Notes: a model not told the origin generated them from the letters alone. A DNA stretch of 64,000 nucleotides from Lachnospiraceae bacterium (GCA_014804675.1 JAAUZH010000013.1:252733-316732), one strand, 5' to 3'; numbered from the stretch's first letter, positions 34,555-44,390 are shown. Numbers and translations: made by a program.

Positions 34555-35487
34555 TTGAACCGTTCATTAGAAGCCGTAAAAGAGGAAATCAAAAAAGTAT
34601 TAAGAGGAAAGGATACCGTTATCGATATGGTGCTCTGCACCCTGTTGGCAAAAGGGCATATTTTATTAGAGGATATTCCCGGCGTCGGAAAGACTACTCT
34701 TGCCGTTGCCTTATCGAAAACGCTTTCCATGGATTATAAAAGAATGCAGTTTACTCCGGATGTGCTGCCCAGCGACATTCTGGGCTTTCAAATGTATGAT
34801 AAGAATACCGGGGAATTTCATTTTATGACAGGGGCTATTTTCTGTAACTTGTTTCTGGCAGATGAGATCAACCGTACTTCTCCAAAGACCCAGTCCGCTC
34901 TGTTGGAGGTCATGGAGGAAAGAAAGGTTACGATAGACGGAAAGACCTCCGATCTTCCCAATCCTTTTTTTGTTATTGCTACGCAGAATCCCATTGGCGC
35001 TTCCGGCACCCAGAAGCTTCCGGATTCCCAGCTTGACCGCTTTTTTGTGCGCTTAAGCATCGGCTATCCCGACCGGACAAGTGCAGCAGAAATCCTGATG
35101 GGAAAATCATCCGAACAGTTAAGTTCCGTAAATCCGGTCCTTACCATTGATGAGCTGCTTGCCATGCAGGAACAGACAGAGCGGGTATTCGTAGACAACA
35201 GCCTTTATGAATATATTGTAGATCTTGTAGAGAAAACAAGAAACACCAACTATCTGTCCCAGGGCATCAGCCCAAGGGGAAGCATTGCCATCCTGAAGCT
35301 GGCAAAGGCTTATGCCTTCTATAACAATCGGGACTTTTTAACTCCTGATGATATTTTATCTGTTTTTTACAGTGTAGCCAACCACCGCCTTATGCTAAGC
35401 ACTAAGGCAAAAGCAGAGGGACTAAGCGATTATGACGTAATAGAAAGCCTTTTGGGACAGGTTCCCGTTCCCAAGCTTTCTAAATAA
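34555..35487 (+). CDS. MoxR-family AAA+ ATPase
   Basis: 310 residues. Walker A GVGKTT (in LEDIPGVGKTTLA), Walker B LFLADEINRTSP, sensor 1 ATQNP and arginine finger region QLDRFFVRLSIGYP are all visible. MoxR ATPases act as chaperones, often for a von Willebrand-type or DUF58 partner. It heads a three-gene plus-strand operon with DUF58 and transglutaminase-type membrane proteins, the standard MoxR-DUF58-TGase set. TTG at 34555 is chosen because AGGAGG lies 8 nt before it. Confidence 0.93.
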   Translation: MNRSLEAVKEEIKKVLRGKDTVIDMVLCTLLAKGHILLEDIPGVGKTTLAVALSKTLSMDYKRMQFTPDVLPSDILGFQMYDKNTGEFHFMTGAIFCNLFLADEINRTSPKTQSALLEVMEERKVTIDGKTSDLPNPFFVIATQNPIGASGTQKLPDSQLDRFFVRLSIGYPDRTSAAEILMGKSSEQLSSVNPVLTIDELLAMQEQTERVFVDNSLYEYIVDLVEKTRNTNYLSQGISPRGSIAILKLAKAYAFYNNRDFLTPDDILSVFYSVANHRLMLSTKAKAEGLSDYDVIESLLGQVPVPKLSK

Positions 35488-35505
35488 CAGACTTTAGGTG
35501 ATTCT

Positions 35506-36552
35506 ATGAAACGACTGATACAAAACTGGCTCTCTTATATCATGCTTATGGTTGTCACATTGCTTTTTACCATATATTACAGGCAATCTTTTTTTCTTGT
35601 GCTGTTTTTGCTGCTCTGCTTCCTTCCTGTGATTTCCTATTTCTCATGCAGCTATGGATTTAAGCATATAACCGTTTCCCTTGCTTCCAAAGCATATATG
35701 GCGGATAAGCCTGCCACTCTCCCTCTTTTTGTTACCATTGAAAACGAATCCCATATTCCCTTTACCCATTTTGAAGTTACCCTTCACAGCTTTTGCTGCT
35801 TCTATCCGAAGCAGCAGCTGGAAAAGCTGGTGCTTCCTGCTCATGCCAAAAAGCATTCGGTCAACTCCTTTCCCATTACCTACAAAAAATCCGGATGTTA
35901 TCAGACAAAGCTGTTGGAAATCACCACCTATGACTTTTTACAGTTATTCCGCTATTCCAGACCCTGCAATACCCAGACAGAGGTCCAGATCATGCCCACA
36001 GCCACTGGTGAGTTTTCTTATCAAAACAAAATCTACGGAGAAGGCTTCGACGAATATGAAGAAACCTCCTTAAAGGGAAACGTCTCCTCCAATGTAACGG
36101 ATGTGCGGGAATACCGGCCCGGTGACAGACTGCAGAAAATCCATTGGAAGCTTTCCGCCAAATCGGACAACCTTATGGTAAAAGAAAATGAGGCAACTAC
36201 CTCTAACCGCTTTTTTCTGCTGGCAGAGCTTTACTCACCAGCTGCTTCTTCCTCCGCTCCACAAGACTTTGATTTATTGGACAAGACCATTGATTATGCT
36301 TTTATGCTGGGTAATGAACTGCTTATGGCTGGGGAAAGCTTTTTTCTGGGCTGTTATTCCATAAAAAGAAACGACTTTTCCACTTTCTTTGTCAGAAATA
36401 AAGAGGAGTTCCTCCTTGCCTTTTCCCAGCTTTTTTATGAAAGCACCTATCAGGTGGAAAATCTGGGCAGGAGCATTTACGAAAAATCCCAGTTGAACCA
36501 AGGAACTTTATTGCATATTACCCACAAAGGAGTCGAAGATGTTCTTTTTTAA
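35506..36552 (+). CDS. DUF58 membrane protein
   Basis: 348 residues. Two adjacent N-terminal hydrophobic helices (about 9-48) are followed by a beta-rich domain and the DUF58 signature EYRPGDRLQKIHWKLSAKSDNLMVKENE (about residues 200-230). The C-terminal part resembles a vWA-like fold. The family is always encoded beside MoxR and probably is its client. It starts 18 bp after moxR and overlaps the transglutaminase gene by 14 bp. Exact function is unknown; its position suggests a membrane complex acting at the envelope. Confidence 0.88.
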   Translation: MKRLIQNWLSYIMLMVVTLLFTIYYRQSFFLVLFLLLCFLPVISYFSCSYGFKHITVSLASKAYMADKPATLPLFVTIENESHIPFTHFEVTLHSFCCFYPKQQLEKLVLPAHAKKHSVNSFPITYKKSGCYQTKLLEITTYDFLQLFRYSRPCNTQTEVQIMPTATGEFSYQNKIYGEGFDEYEETSLKGNVSSNVTDVREYRPGDRLQKIHWKLSAKSDNLMVKENEATTSNRFFLLAELYSPAASSSAPQDFDLLDKTIDYAFMLGNELLMAGESFFLGCYSIKRNDFSTFFVRNKEEFLLAFSQLFYESTYQVENLGRSIYEKSQLNQGTLLHITHKGVEDVLF

Positions 36553-39058
36553 AACGAAAAAAAACACTATATCCGATGAAACTTTATACGGCTTTTCCTT
36601 TCCGGCAGAGCCTGCTTCCTTTACTCCAAACATGGCGGTGCTTTGTACAGTCAAGGCAATGCTTGTCTTTTGTGCCACCTGGGGGACAATCGGAGGGCTG
36701 CTTTCCGCCTTTTCCATCCGGTATAATTCCGCCCTTGTAATGACGGCTCTTTTGCTGATTTCTTTTATTCTGGCATTTTTGCACTATAATGCAGTCATAT
36801 TCAATATGGTATATCCTGTCCTTTTTGTGATATTTACCTATGCCATCATTCAATGCCGTATAATTGCCAACAGTGGATTCCAATCCTTTATTTCTGTTTT
36901 ATTTGAAGAATACAGCTCTTATTTCAACTTATCCTTAAGCAGGGAAGTAACCATAAGCTTTGGGGACCAGTATCTTGCCATAACCGTTGCCTCCATATTT
37001 GTGGGCTTCTTTCTTGCCCTGCTTTTAAACATTGCCATTTCCACGTATATGAGTCTGTTACTTACATTAATGCTGACATTTCCTCTTTTACAGCTTGCCA
37101 TATACATTGAAAAGTATCCGGATATTCCCTTTTTGTGCTTTATACTGTCTTCTTATGTCATAGTGGGGATACTTGGCCGGAGCCGGCACTATGACCTTCC
37201 CTTAAAGAAGAAAAAAAGAACCTTTTTCCATGTTACGAAAAAAAAGAAGAAAAAAAGCTCCTACACGCTGCACAACTATAAGGCAAGCGGTACTATCCTT
37301 CTGGAAACTGCCAGCCGGCTGGTTATTTTATCTGCCTTGTTCATGATAGCTTCTTATTCCCTGTTGATCAATCACGATGCCCAGCAGACCGTTTCCAATA
37401 GCCTGAAAGCAAAAACCGATGAATATCTGAAGATTTTTGTACAGTCAGGCTTATCAGGCTTTTTTGACCGATATTCTGCTACCGGAGGCATCAGCGGAGG
37501 CAAGCTGGGAGGCGTCAGCTCTGTCCGTCCGGATTATCAGCCCGATTTAAAGGTTACCTTTGCTCCTTACAGCTATGATACGATTTACTTAAAGGCCTTT
37601 ACAGGTGCGGATTATACCGGAAACGAATGGCTTCCTCCTTCTCATTCAGAAGATTCCGTCAAAAAAATATTCGGGAGTGGTTATGGTTATACAAAGTTTC
37701 TGAAATACAGTGCAGGTATCGAAGGAAAAAGACTTGCTTATTTATTTGAACATTCCGGCAATAATCTGAAAGGTAAGATGAAAATTGAGAATTTAGATGC
37801 AGATGCAGATTATTTATACCTGCCTTACTACATTGACTATATATTCGGACAATACCATACAGAACAAAGCATTTTTTCCGGTTCTCTGCCTATAGGCAGC
37901 ACTTTGGAGGTTTCCTATTATCCTCCTGTAAATGCCGGGCTTTTGACCGGAAGCTTCAGTGAAACCGAAATCCCGGAATTGTCCTCTTCCTTTCCTCTGA
38001 ATGCTACACAAATTGAAGAATCCTATTACGAAATCTACAATATGAACAATCAGATTTATTACAAAAGTATTCCCCCTTCCTTAGAGCCTGTTTTAAATGA
38101 GATACGGGATGAAATCGGCAAGGTAGAGCTTTTGGAAGATCAAATACTATTGATACAGGATTATCTAAGCCAGAATTATAGCTATTCCATGAGCCCTGGA
38201 ACCACTCCTGTAAACGAAGATTTTGTCAATTATTTTTTAACGCACCAGAAGCAGGGCTATTGTGTTCATTTTGCATCGGCTGCCACTATGCTCTTTCGTT
38301 CTTATGGGTATCCGGCCCGATATGTGGAAGGCTATGTGATTACTTTCCAGGATATGGCAAATGCCCAGGCAATTGACGAACCATATGAGGATTACCTGCA
38401 GGGAGATGCTCCTCTCGGCAGGACAGGTGTGATTGAAGCAAATATTACAGACGGAAATGCCCATGCCTGGGTAGAAGTTTACAAGGAAGGCTTTGGCTGG
38501 ATTCCGGTGGAGGTTACTCCGCCCTCCTCCGAGGGAGACAACACTTATTCGGATTTCTGGGATGTGTTCTCCGGACTGTTTTCCGTATCAGGCACCCAGA
38601 ATATCACTGCAGGCAATGCAGCCGGAGAAACCGAGCTAAGTAGATGGGATGCTTTCTTAAGCAGTACTGATCTGATTACCGGTCCAATTTTCCTATTGGC
38701 AGGCTGTATGCTGCTTATTCCAATACTGCTTTGGCTATTCCGGAAATTATTTATAATCCTCAAAATGCTGGCTGCCTTCCAAAAAGGCTCCTATGTTCCA
38801 ATGCTTTCTTATTATTATCAGAAGCTGGTAAGAAAACTGAAAAAGAAAAAGCTGCTAAAGGAATCCGATCCTACCCCTGAACAATTAAAGAAGCTTTTGC
38901 TTTCTCTGCTTCTGGAAACAAATGGGGATGCTGCGTCTTCTCTGGAGGAATATACAGCCCTGTTGGAAAAAGGCTGCTATTCCAAAGAAGGACTGTCCAA
39001 AGAGCAGGCGCTTACCTTCCGGACAATGACCAGACAATTTATAAAAAGGATTGATTAG
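36539..39058 (+). CDS. Transglutaminase-like membrane protein (DUF3488/DUF4129-type layout)
   Basis: 839 residues. The N-terminal half has about six helices (residues 36-220) and another near 265-285. A large extracellular region follows, with the transglutaminase core: Cys in KQGYCVHFASAATMLFRSYG, His in NAHAWVEVY and Asp-equivalent in WIPVEVTPP (Glu-Val here, so the third residue is unclear). A further helix (IFLLAGCMLLIPILLWLF) is followed by a cytoplasmic tail. Members act as surface cysteine-type enzymes in peptidoglycan or protein processing. The 3' end overlaps the convergent tetR gene by four bases. Confidence 0.85.
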   Translation: MFFFKTKKNTISDETLYGFSFPAEPASFTPNMAVLCTVKAMLVFCATWGTIGGLLSAFSIRYNSALVMTALLLISFILAFLHYNAVIFNMVYPVLFVIFTYAIIQCRIIANSGFQSFISVLFEEYSSYFNLSLSREVTISFGDQYLAITVASIFVGFFLALLLNIAISTYMSLLLTLMLTFPLLQLAIYIEKYPDIPFLCFILSSYVIVGILGRSRHYDLPLKKKKRTFFHVTKKKKKKSSYTLHNYKASGTILLETASRLVILSALFMIASYSLLINHDAQQTVSNSLKAKTDEYLKIFVQSGLSGFFDRYSATGGISGGKLGGVSSVRPDYQPDLKVTFAPYSYDTIYLKAFTGADYTGNEWLPPSHSEDSVKKIFGSGYGYTKFLKYSAGIEGKRLAYLFEHSGNNLKGKMKIENLDADADYLYLPYYIDYIFGQYHTEQSIFSGSLPIGSTLEVSYYPPVNAGLLTGSFSETEIPELSSSFPLNATQIEESYYEIYNMNNQIYYKSIPPSLEPVLNEIRDEIGKVELLEDQILLIQDYLSQNYSYSMSPGTTPVNEDFVNYFLTHQKQGYCVHFASAATMLFRSYGYPARYVEGYVITFQDMANAQAIDEPYEDYLQGDAPLGRTGVIEANITDGNAHAWVEVYKEGFGWIPVEVTPPSSEGDNTYSDFWDVFSGLFSVSGTQNITAGNAAGETELSRWDAFLSSTDLITGPIFLLAGCMLLIPILLWLFRKLFIILKMLAAFQKGSYVPMLSYYYQKLVRKLKKKKLLKESDPTPEQLKKLLLSLLLETNGDAASSLEEYTALLEKGCYSKEGLSKEQALTFRTMTRQFIKRID

Positions 39059-39075
39059 CTTTCGCTAATCAATCC
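39048..39075. terminator. Bidirectional hairpin spanning two convergent stop codons
   Basis: Perfect 12-bp stem (GGATTGATTAGC with GCTAATCAATCC, 39048-39059 and 39064-39075) with a TTTC loop. It contains the stop codons of both the transglutaminase gene and tetR, which overlap tail to tail. In the minus direction TTTTTAT follows, giving a good terminator for tetR; in the plus direction the T-run is weaker. Confidence 0.8.
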
Positions 39076-39639
39076 TTTCATCATATAAAGTATTTCCCTG
39101 TTTACCGTTTCTTCCGTAATTCCCATTGTCTGCGCACAGACCTTTAACCCTTCTAACACATACATCATATTCCTTGCCGCCCCCAAAGGATCGTCACAGA
39201 TGAATTCCCCGGCTTCCACGCCATCCATAATCAACTGCTGGATAATCTTAACGGCACTGTTAAACTGAATCCGTACCGGATTTTCCTTTTTAGGTACCTT
39301 ATTGGCAAAAAAGAATTCATATATGGCAACTGTCAGATTTTCTCCCTTATTCAGAATTTCCTTTTTCTGCTCCTTTAAGAACAAAGCCAGAATATCCGAA
39401 CCGGTACTTTCCTCTGTCATGGCTTCGGAAAAGGTATCGTCTGCCTCCTCCCCTTCCAGCCTTAATACCTCAAGAAAAATTTCCCTGGTACTTTCAAAAT
39501 ATAAATAAAGACCTCCACGGCTAATCTGACAGGCATCAATAATGTCCTGCATGGTAACACTTTTAAACCCCTTTTGGGCAAACACGCTTTTTGCCTTCTC
39601 CAATATGTATTGCTTTTTTTGTATTGATTTACTACCCAT
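39055..39639 (-). CDS. TetR/AcrR-family transcriptional regulator
   Basis: 194 residues. The N-terminal helix-turn-helix KSVFAQKGFKSVTMQDIIDACQISRGGLYLYF is standard for TetR proteins. The C-terminal ligand-binding helical domain is variable, so the inducer is unknown. It lies 24 bp downstream of an unknown 168-residue gene, and both probably share a transcript and a local promoter. Its target may be that gene or its own promoter. Confidence 0.9.
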   Translation of the reverse strand: MGSKSIQKKQYILEKAKSVFAQKGFKSVTMQDIIDACQISRGGLYLYFESTREIFLEVLRLEGEEADDTFSEAMTEESTGSDILALFLKEQKKEILNKGENLTVAIYEFFFANKVPKKENPVRIQFNSAVKIIQQLIMDGVEAGEFICDDPLGAARNMMYVLEGLKVCAQTMGITEETVNREILYMMKGLISES

Positions 39640-39663
39640 TTTCCTACCCTCTTATTCCGTCTC

Positions 39664-40170
39664 CTAAACGGGGCCGGTCCCCTGAAAAGACAGCTCATTC
39701 TCTTCTTCCGATGCAATCGGCTTATCCCAAAATTCCACAATTTCTTTTGTTTTTTTCAATATCTTAAGAAATATCTCGTACTCTACGCCATTTTTCCAAT
39801 AAATAGACTTGGTCATACCTCCAAGCACATACTTAGACATAATGCCGCACAATATCCCCATATGCATAATATCCGCTTTTTCTATAGCCTTCCATTCATC
39901 TTCAACGGTCTTTATCTGATTTCTGGTATATACATACTGATAATTTTTATCCATAAAATTCGTCATGGATACATCATTGACAAAAGTCAACAGCGTACTG
40001 TCATATACCGGAATGGAAAAACTTTGTTTGATTTTCCCGTCTCCTTTATAAGAATACGATACTGTTTGCCCCGTCTGCTTTTCAAGCCACGGAATGTAGC
40101 GGACCAAAAATTCAAGCGTAGGCTTAAATTTCTCAACAATTTCTTCTCTGCTTTCTCTTATATTGTCCAT
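39664..40170 (-). CDS. Unknown protein, 168 aa, co-transcribed with tetR
   Basis: No recognised family. It has N-terminal charged helix sequence (NIRESREEIVEKFKPTLEFL), an aromatic-rich middle (YSYKGDGKIKQSFSIPVYD), DVSMTNFMDKNYQYVY and a C-terminal part with YWKNGVEYEIFLKILKKTKEI. There is no signal peptide or helix long enough to span a membrane, so it is probably cytoplasmic. Start: ATG 40170 with GGAGG at 7-nt spacing; an ATG at 40197 would add nine residues. Confidence 0.65.
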   Translation of the reverse strand: MDNIRESREEIVEKFKPTLEFLVRYIPWLEKQTGQTVSYSYKGDGKIKQSFSIPVYDSTLLTFVNDVSMTNFMDKNYQYVYTRNQIKTVEDEWKAIEKADIMHMGILCGIMSKYVLGGMTKSIYWKNGVEYEIFLKILKKTKEIVEFWDKPIASEEENELSFQGTGPV

Positions 40171-40394
40171 GTTGTTCCCTCCAAAAGCCTTTTCCAAAAA
40201 GCAATTTGATAATATAAAACTGACACTCCAATCACTTTCTACTTATTTTAGCATAAATTTATAAAAAGTACAGCAAAAACCAACATTATACTCAAGATTA
40301 TTGAGATTTTTTTCTGGGAATATGCTATACTATATTTGTTCTTTTCCTATAGAAATGAGAAGGGACAAAACCTACAAGAAATAGAGGAATCATT

Positions 40395-42665
40395 ATGGCA
40401 AATATTTCAATCAAAAAAGGAACTATTATTTATAAAGAAGGAACCACAGTCACTACAATAAGCCGAATTATAAGCGGAGCGGTAAAAATGATATGCGCCT
40501 GTGGAGAAATCACATTAGAAAAAGATGACTTATTGGGTGTCGTGGACTTAACTATTTTAACTCACAGTTCTACTTATATTGCAGCAGAGGACACTGTTCT
40601 TTCCACCTACGTTTTCAACGCTCAAACGGAGCTTTCTGCTTTTTTGTCAGAAAATGAAGGGCTTACTACGGCACTTTTAAGAAGTGCCGTAAAACAGATT
40701 TGTTCTGCCTTGGATGAAGAAGTCTTCTTCCAGTATGAGTGCAACAATATGTATTCTTACTTATCCGAAAGCTATGAGGAATACAAAAAGCTTTGCAACA
40801 AATATGCAGTACCTGTAAAAACCCTTCCCGGACTTTTGGAGGTGGATTCCTTCCATGCTGAGGATGATATCCCTGACTGGCTTGGAAGTTATTATGAAGA
40901 ATCTGCGGATATGCTTTCCAGTTCCATTGCCGCTGCCCTTTTTCAATATCCTGCCCTAAATGCCGGGTATCTTATGCGTTTTTGCGAGGATTTCCATACG
41001 GTGTTAAAGGCCTGCCGGGAAATGGTAGAATACCGTTCAAAACTGTCATTTCTTCTAATGAATAGAAACGGCATGGATTTATTTGATTTATATACCAATC
41101 TGTTGTTCCGGATTATGCGTGATGGCATTGATACTTTGTCTTTATCGGCTGCTATTTCCAAGATTCTGATCCATATAGAAAGCATTCCTTCCTTTCAAAA
41201 GGAGCTTTACAATATACGGGTGCAGGAATATAAGAAAACCCTTGCAAATATTGAGGAAGAACTGGCATCAGGTATTACGTCCTCTGCATCCTTAAACAAT
41301 TCTTCTCTGGAAAATTCCCTGGATGCGATTCTGAAATATGCCAACTGCAGTGATGAGACAAGCCTTTCCTTTAAACGGGCTATTTCCGCTTATAAAAAAC
41401 AAGTGGATAAAAGCGCCACTACGGATGAATTGCGGACATTGCGCCGGGAGATTACCTCTCTGTTCTATGAAATATATACTTGCGCTTTTCAGGCAAGCAC
41501 CCGTGACAGCAATATCCCTACTGTATTGAAAATGTTCCTGAAATTCGGATATGTGGACGAAGAACTGGCCGGTCCCGAAAATGCCGCTTATTTATATTCC
41601 ATTGCGGATTCCTATACCGGTAACAAGAAATATCATGTTTACACTATATTTGACTGGCTGAATGAAATCCATCAGGGCAATAAGGAACCGCGCCGAAATG
41701 AATTCGATGTGGATTATGCAGGCCATGTTCATGAACTGAAGACCTCTGGCAAAATTGATGCCAATAAAGAAAAGGAAATGTTAACCGACACGAATGAAAA
41801 GGTTCTATTTGAAATCCAGAATATGTTTACCCTTGCCAATAAAATGACTTCCGGAAGAATTGCTACCTTTACACCGGTTTTTTCCGAACATACCGTGCTT
41901 GCTTCCCTGGAATCTATTTTGGCAACACCGGAAAAAATAGCATCTTCCCTTATACAGATACAGAAAATCGACTATTCCGCTTTTTACCGGGATGCTCTCT
42001 TTTATAATGCTTCCCTTCCTATTCCTAAGGAGAACATAAAACGAAAAATCCTTCCGGATATTATCTTAATGCCTAACATGGGCAACCGAGGCGTTATGTG
42101 GCAGGAATTAGAAGGCAAATCCAGAAGCACGCCAGCCTGCTATATCCTTCCTACCTTTTGTCAGGAAGAGCTGGCTCTTTTGCTTCTGCGTGCTACCGGT
42201 GAATACCGCTGGGAAATCTGCCGCCGTACCCAGGGAGCCAGATGGAATGATCTGTCCGATCCTTCCCTTACAAGCGAATACTTTGATTATGTACAGTTTT
42301 ATCGAAAAAACAGCGAATTATCTCCGGATGCCAAGGAAAAAATCAAAACTGCCCTTGCAAAAGCCCGCAACAGCTTTAAGGAAATGTTCGTAAATGACTA
42401 CATTATCTGGGTACTCTATGAAGGAAAAGGCTCTCCTCGTATGAATAAGGTTGCAAGGAGAATCTTATTTACCTACTGTCCTTTCCCACAGGCAATCAGA
42501 GATCAGTTAAAAAGCAATCCTCTTTACGGTGAAATTATGGAAAAGTGGCAGATCAAAAGAGCACAGGAAAACCATCGTCTTTCCAACATACTGAAGAGGC
42601 TGGAAAATTCCGGCATCGAAATTCCAAAGGAGCTGCAGGCGCAGCAGGCTTTTCTGAATATGTGA
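40395..42665 (+). CDS. Large protein with an N-terminal cyclic-nucleotide-binding-like domain
   Basis: 756 residues. The first 110 or so look like a cNMP-binding beta barrel (IKKGTIIYKEGTTVTTISRIISGAVKM, then LGVVDLTIL), but a canonical phosphate-binding cassette with conserved Arg is not obvious, so it may not bind cAMP. The rest is helical and soluble: KAISAYKKQVDKSATTDE-type stretches, then a late region with conserved-looking SEHTVLASLESILATPEK, LPDIILMPNMGNRG, ATGEYRWEICRRTQGARWN and NDYIIWVLYEGKGSPRMNK. No known catalytic motif was found. The family seems to be clostridial. GAGGAATCATT precedes ATG 40395. Confidence 0.7.
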   Translation: MANISIKKGTIIYKEGTTVTTISRIISGAVKMICACGEITLEKDDLLGVVDLTILTHSSTYIAAEDTVLSTYVFNAQTELSAFLSENEGLTTALLRSAVKQICSALDEEVFFQYECNNMYSYLSESYEEYKKLCNKYAVPVKTLPGLLEVDSFHAEDDIPDWLGSYYEESADMLSSSIAAALFQYPALNAGYLMRFCEDFHTVLKACREMVEYRSKLSFLLMNRNGMDLFDLYTNLLFRIMRDGIDTLSLSAAISKILIHIESIPSFQKELYNIRVQEYKKTLANIEEELASGITSSASLNNSSLENSLDAILKYANCSDETSLSFKRAISAYKKQVDKSATTDELRTLRREITSLFYEIYTCAFQASTRDSNIPTVLKMFLKFGYVDEELAGPENAAYLYSIADSYTGNKKYHVYTIFDWLNEIHQGNKEPRRNEFDVDYAGHVHELKTSGKIDANKEKEMLTDTNEKVLFEIQNMFTLANKMTSGRIATFTPVFSEHTVLASLESILATPEKIASSLIQIQKIDYSAFYRDALFYNASLPIPKENIKRKILPDIILMPNMGNRGVMWQELEGKSRSTPACYILPTFCQEELALLLLRATGEYRWEICRRTQGARWNDLSDPSLTSEYFDYVQFYRKNSELSPDAKEKIKTALAKARNSFKEMFVNDYIIWVLYEGKGSPRMNKVARRILFTYCPFPQAIRDQLKSNPLYGEIMEKWQIKRAQENHRLSNILKRLENSGIEIPKELQAQQAFLNM

Positions 42666-42693
42666 TGTTTGGATTGTGATTATTTAGAAAGGT

Positions 42694-42925
42694 ATTGGAA
42701 TACAGGACGCAGGAGCAGGCAGAGCCGCAGCAGGCGGCAGGGGAGTCTCCCATTATAAAACTCTTAGGGGCACGTTTTCACTCTATGAAGACGCAGCGGT
42801 ACTAACGCACCAAAGTACGGTGCGTAAGTGCCGGCGACTTCATGAAGGCCCTTAAGAGTTTTATAATGGGAGACTCCCCTGCCGCCTGCTGCGGCTCTGC
42901 CTGCTCCTACTGGGTATTGGAAGGC
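42694..42925 (+). repeat. Long-hairpin element, family 1, copy E
   Basis: Arms 42709-42771 and 42848-42910 (63 bp, the longest set) are complementary with two mismatches, around a 76-bp core with the ATGAAG...CTTCAT stem. The outer 22 nt of the arm, GCAGGAGCAGGCAGAGCC plus CAG, are shared with copy F, but the inner arm is different. It starts about 30 bp after the cNMP-binding-like gene and may act as its transcript end. Confidence 0.95.
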
Positions 42926-43017
42926 TATTTGATAAACTTCCTTTTTGGAAAGGTGTTTCTATTAACTACTCGATAAATATGCTTATTAAAATCTGAATTG
43001 TACTTCAAAAAGCAGGT

Positions 43018-43527
43018 TTATACTTTATTCCGTGTTAAGAAAATTCCAACAATTGCCCCTATAAAGATAATAGGCGCTAATCTGACAAACAGCCATTCAA
43101 ATGCATGAAAAGCCACTCCCACAACGGCGGCTTCCGGATTACTATAATCCCAGCCTGAGTATGGACTATTTAATGTTATTAAGGCCGCAGAAATGGTTAC
43201 TATGACCGCACATACTAAGATAAGCAGCCAATGAAGTACTTTTCGTCTCGTGATTTTCCTTTGTGCAAGCTGCAGGTTTATAATTTCCAGTTTTTCGGCA
43301 ATTACTTTTAAGTCATCAGCCTTTGACTCAATAACAGCTTCTCCAAGCAAAGTGCTTACGGGTGTTTCAAGTACTTCCGATATGGAGAGCAACATATCAG
43401 AATCAGGAACTGATAGCCCATTCTCCCATTTAGAAATTGTTTGTCGGACTACGTTCAGCTTGACAGCAAGTTCTTCTTGGGAAAGTCCTTTTGATTTTCT
43501 GATTGCTTTCATGTTTTCGTTTAGCAT
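43018..43527 (-). CDS. XRE-family regulator with C-terminal membrane helices
   Basis: 169 residues. The N-terminal helix-turn-helix is SKGLSQEELAVKLNVVRQTISKWENGLSVPD. A short linker leads to two hydrophobic helices (VLHWLLILVCAVIVTISAALI and FVRLAPIIFIGAIVGIFL). The domain order, DNA-binding plus membrane anchor, is common in clostridial transcription factors that sense envelope conditions, but the signal is unknown. ATG 43527 is used: GTGAGG lies 9 nt upstream; a GTG at 43542 is part of that site. Confidence 0.85.
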   Translation of the reverse strand: MLNENMKAIRKSKGLSQEELAVKLNVVRQTISKWENGLSVPDSDMLLSISEVLETPVSTLLGEAVIESKADDLKVIAEKLEIINLQLAQRKITRRKVLHWLLILVCAVIVTISAALITLNSPYSGWDYSNPEAAVVGVAFHAFEWLFVRLAPIIFIGAIVGIFLTRNKV

Positions 43528-43793
43528 TAGGGATAACCTCACTTTCTTTCAGTCGTTACCACTATTGTATAGGGAACTGACCGTTGCCGCAAGCAACGCA
43601 TATTAACATTCAAGTTTTATGATCATGGCATACTATTTGGAATGCTGGCAAAGAAGAAAGTTGATAAAAAACAAATTTGCCCCATTTCTTGTATGTCTTA
43701 ATTTTTTATGAATTTCATGGAAAATACTTATTTTTTGTGTATAATGTGTTGATAGTTACGGATGAATGGGTATTTTGGAAATGAGGAATGTTT

Positions 43794-44339
43794 ATGAGAA
43801 AGTTTATTAAGTATTTGCTTTTGTTTATTAAGCATCTGCTGCGGTTTGTATTAAAGCCTTTATCTTTTGTACCTGCTATTGTGGTAATGTATATGATTTT
43901 TTCTTTTTCCAGACAGGATGGGGCTTCTTCTTCTGCATTAAGCTATAAGGTAAGCAGCAAAATTGTTTCAGCTGCTGATAAAGCTTTTGATATGCAGTTA
44001 TCTTATGCCGAAACCGAGCATTACATTGACCGGATTCATTATTATGTAAGAAAAGGAGCGCATTTTACGGAATATTTTATTCTGGCTGTTACAGTAGCCT
44101 TTCCTCTTTATGTGTATGGTATGCGGGGAATCTGGCTGGTGCTGTTTGCAGGGGCCTTTTGTGTGGGTTTTGCCTGCTTAGATGAATATCATCAGTCCTT
44201 TGTTTCCGGCAGGACCCCTGCCAAAAAGGATGTAATCATTGATAGCTGCGGAGCTTTTCTTGGAATCATGATTACCCGGATTGTATGCTTTATCGGAAGA
44301 AAGACGGTATTTGCGCCGCTTTCTTTGAAGAGGGATTAA
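43794..44339 (+). CDS. VanZ-like membrane protein
   Basis: 181 residues with about four helices and the VanZ signature VRKGAHFTEYFILA followed by LDEYHQSFVSGRTPAKKDVIIDSCGA. VanZ gives low-level teicoplanin resistance in enterococci. The family is widespread and its general function in the envelope is not settled, so glycopeptide resistance is not implied. The first ATG (43788) is too close to GAGG; the second (43794) has 7-nt spacing. A strong terminator follows at 44345-44390. Confidence 0.85.
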   Translation: MRKFIKYLLLFIKHLLRFVLKPLSFVPAIVVMYMIFSFSRQDGASSSALSYKVSSKIVSAADKAFDMQLSYAETEHYIDRIHYYVRKGAHFTEYFILAVTVAFPLYVYGMRGIWLVLFAGAFCVGFACLDEYHQSFVSGRTPAKKDVIIDSCGAFLGIMITRIVCFIGRKTVFAPLSLKRD

Positions 44340-44344
44340 TGGAA

Positions 44345-44390
44345 AAAATGAGAGGCAACAGGAGTGTGTGTATCCTTTGCCTCTCATTTT
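44345..44390. terminator. Bidirectional intrinsic terminator
   Basis: 14-bp perfect stem (AAAATGAGAGGCAA with TTGCCTCTCATTTT) with an 18-nt loop between the convergent VanZ-like and GNAT genes. T residues end the stem on the plus strand, and A residues opposite give a T-run for the minus strand. Confidence 0.85.
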
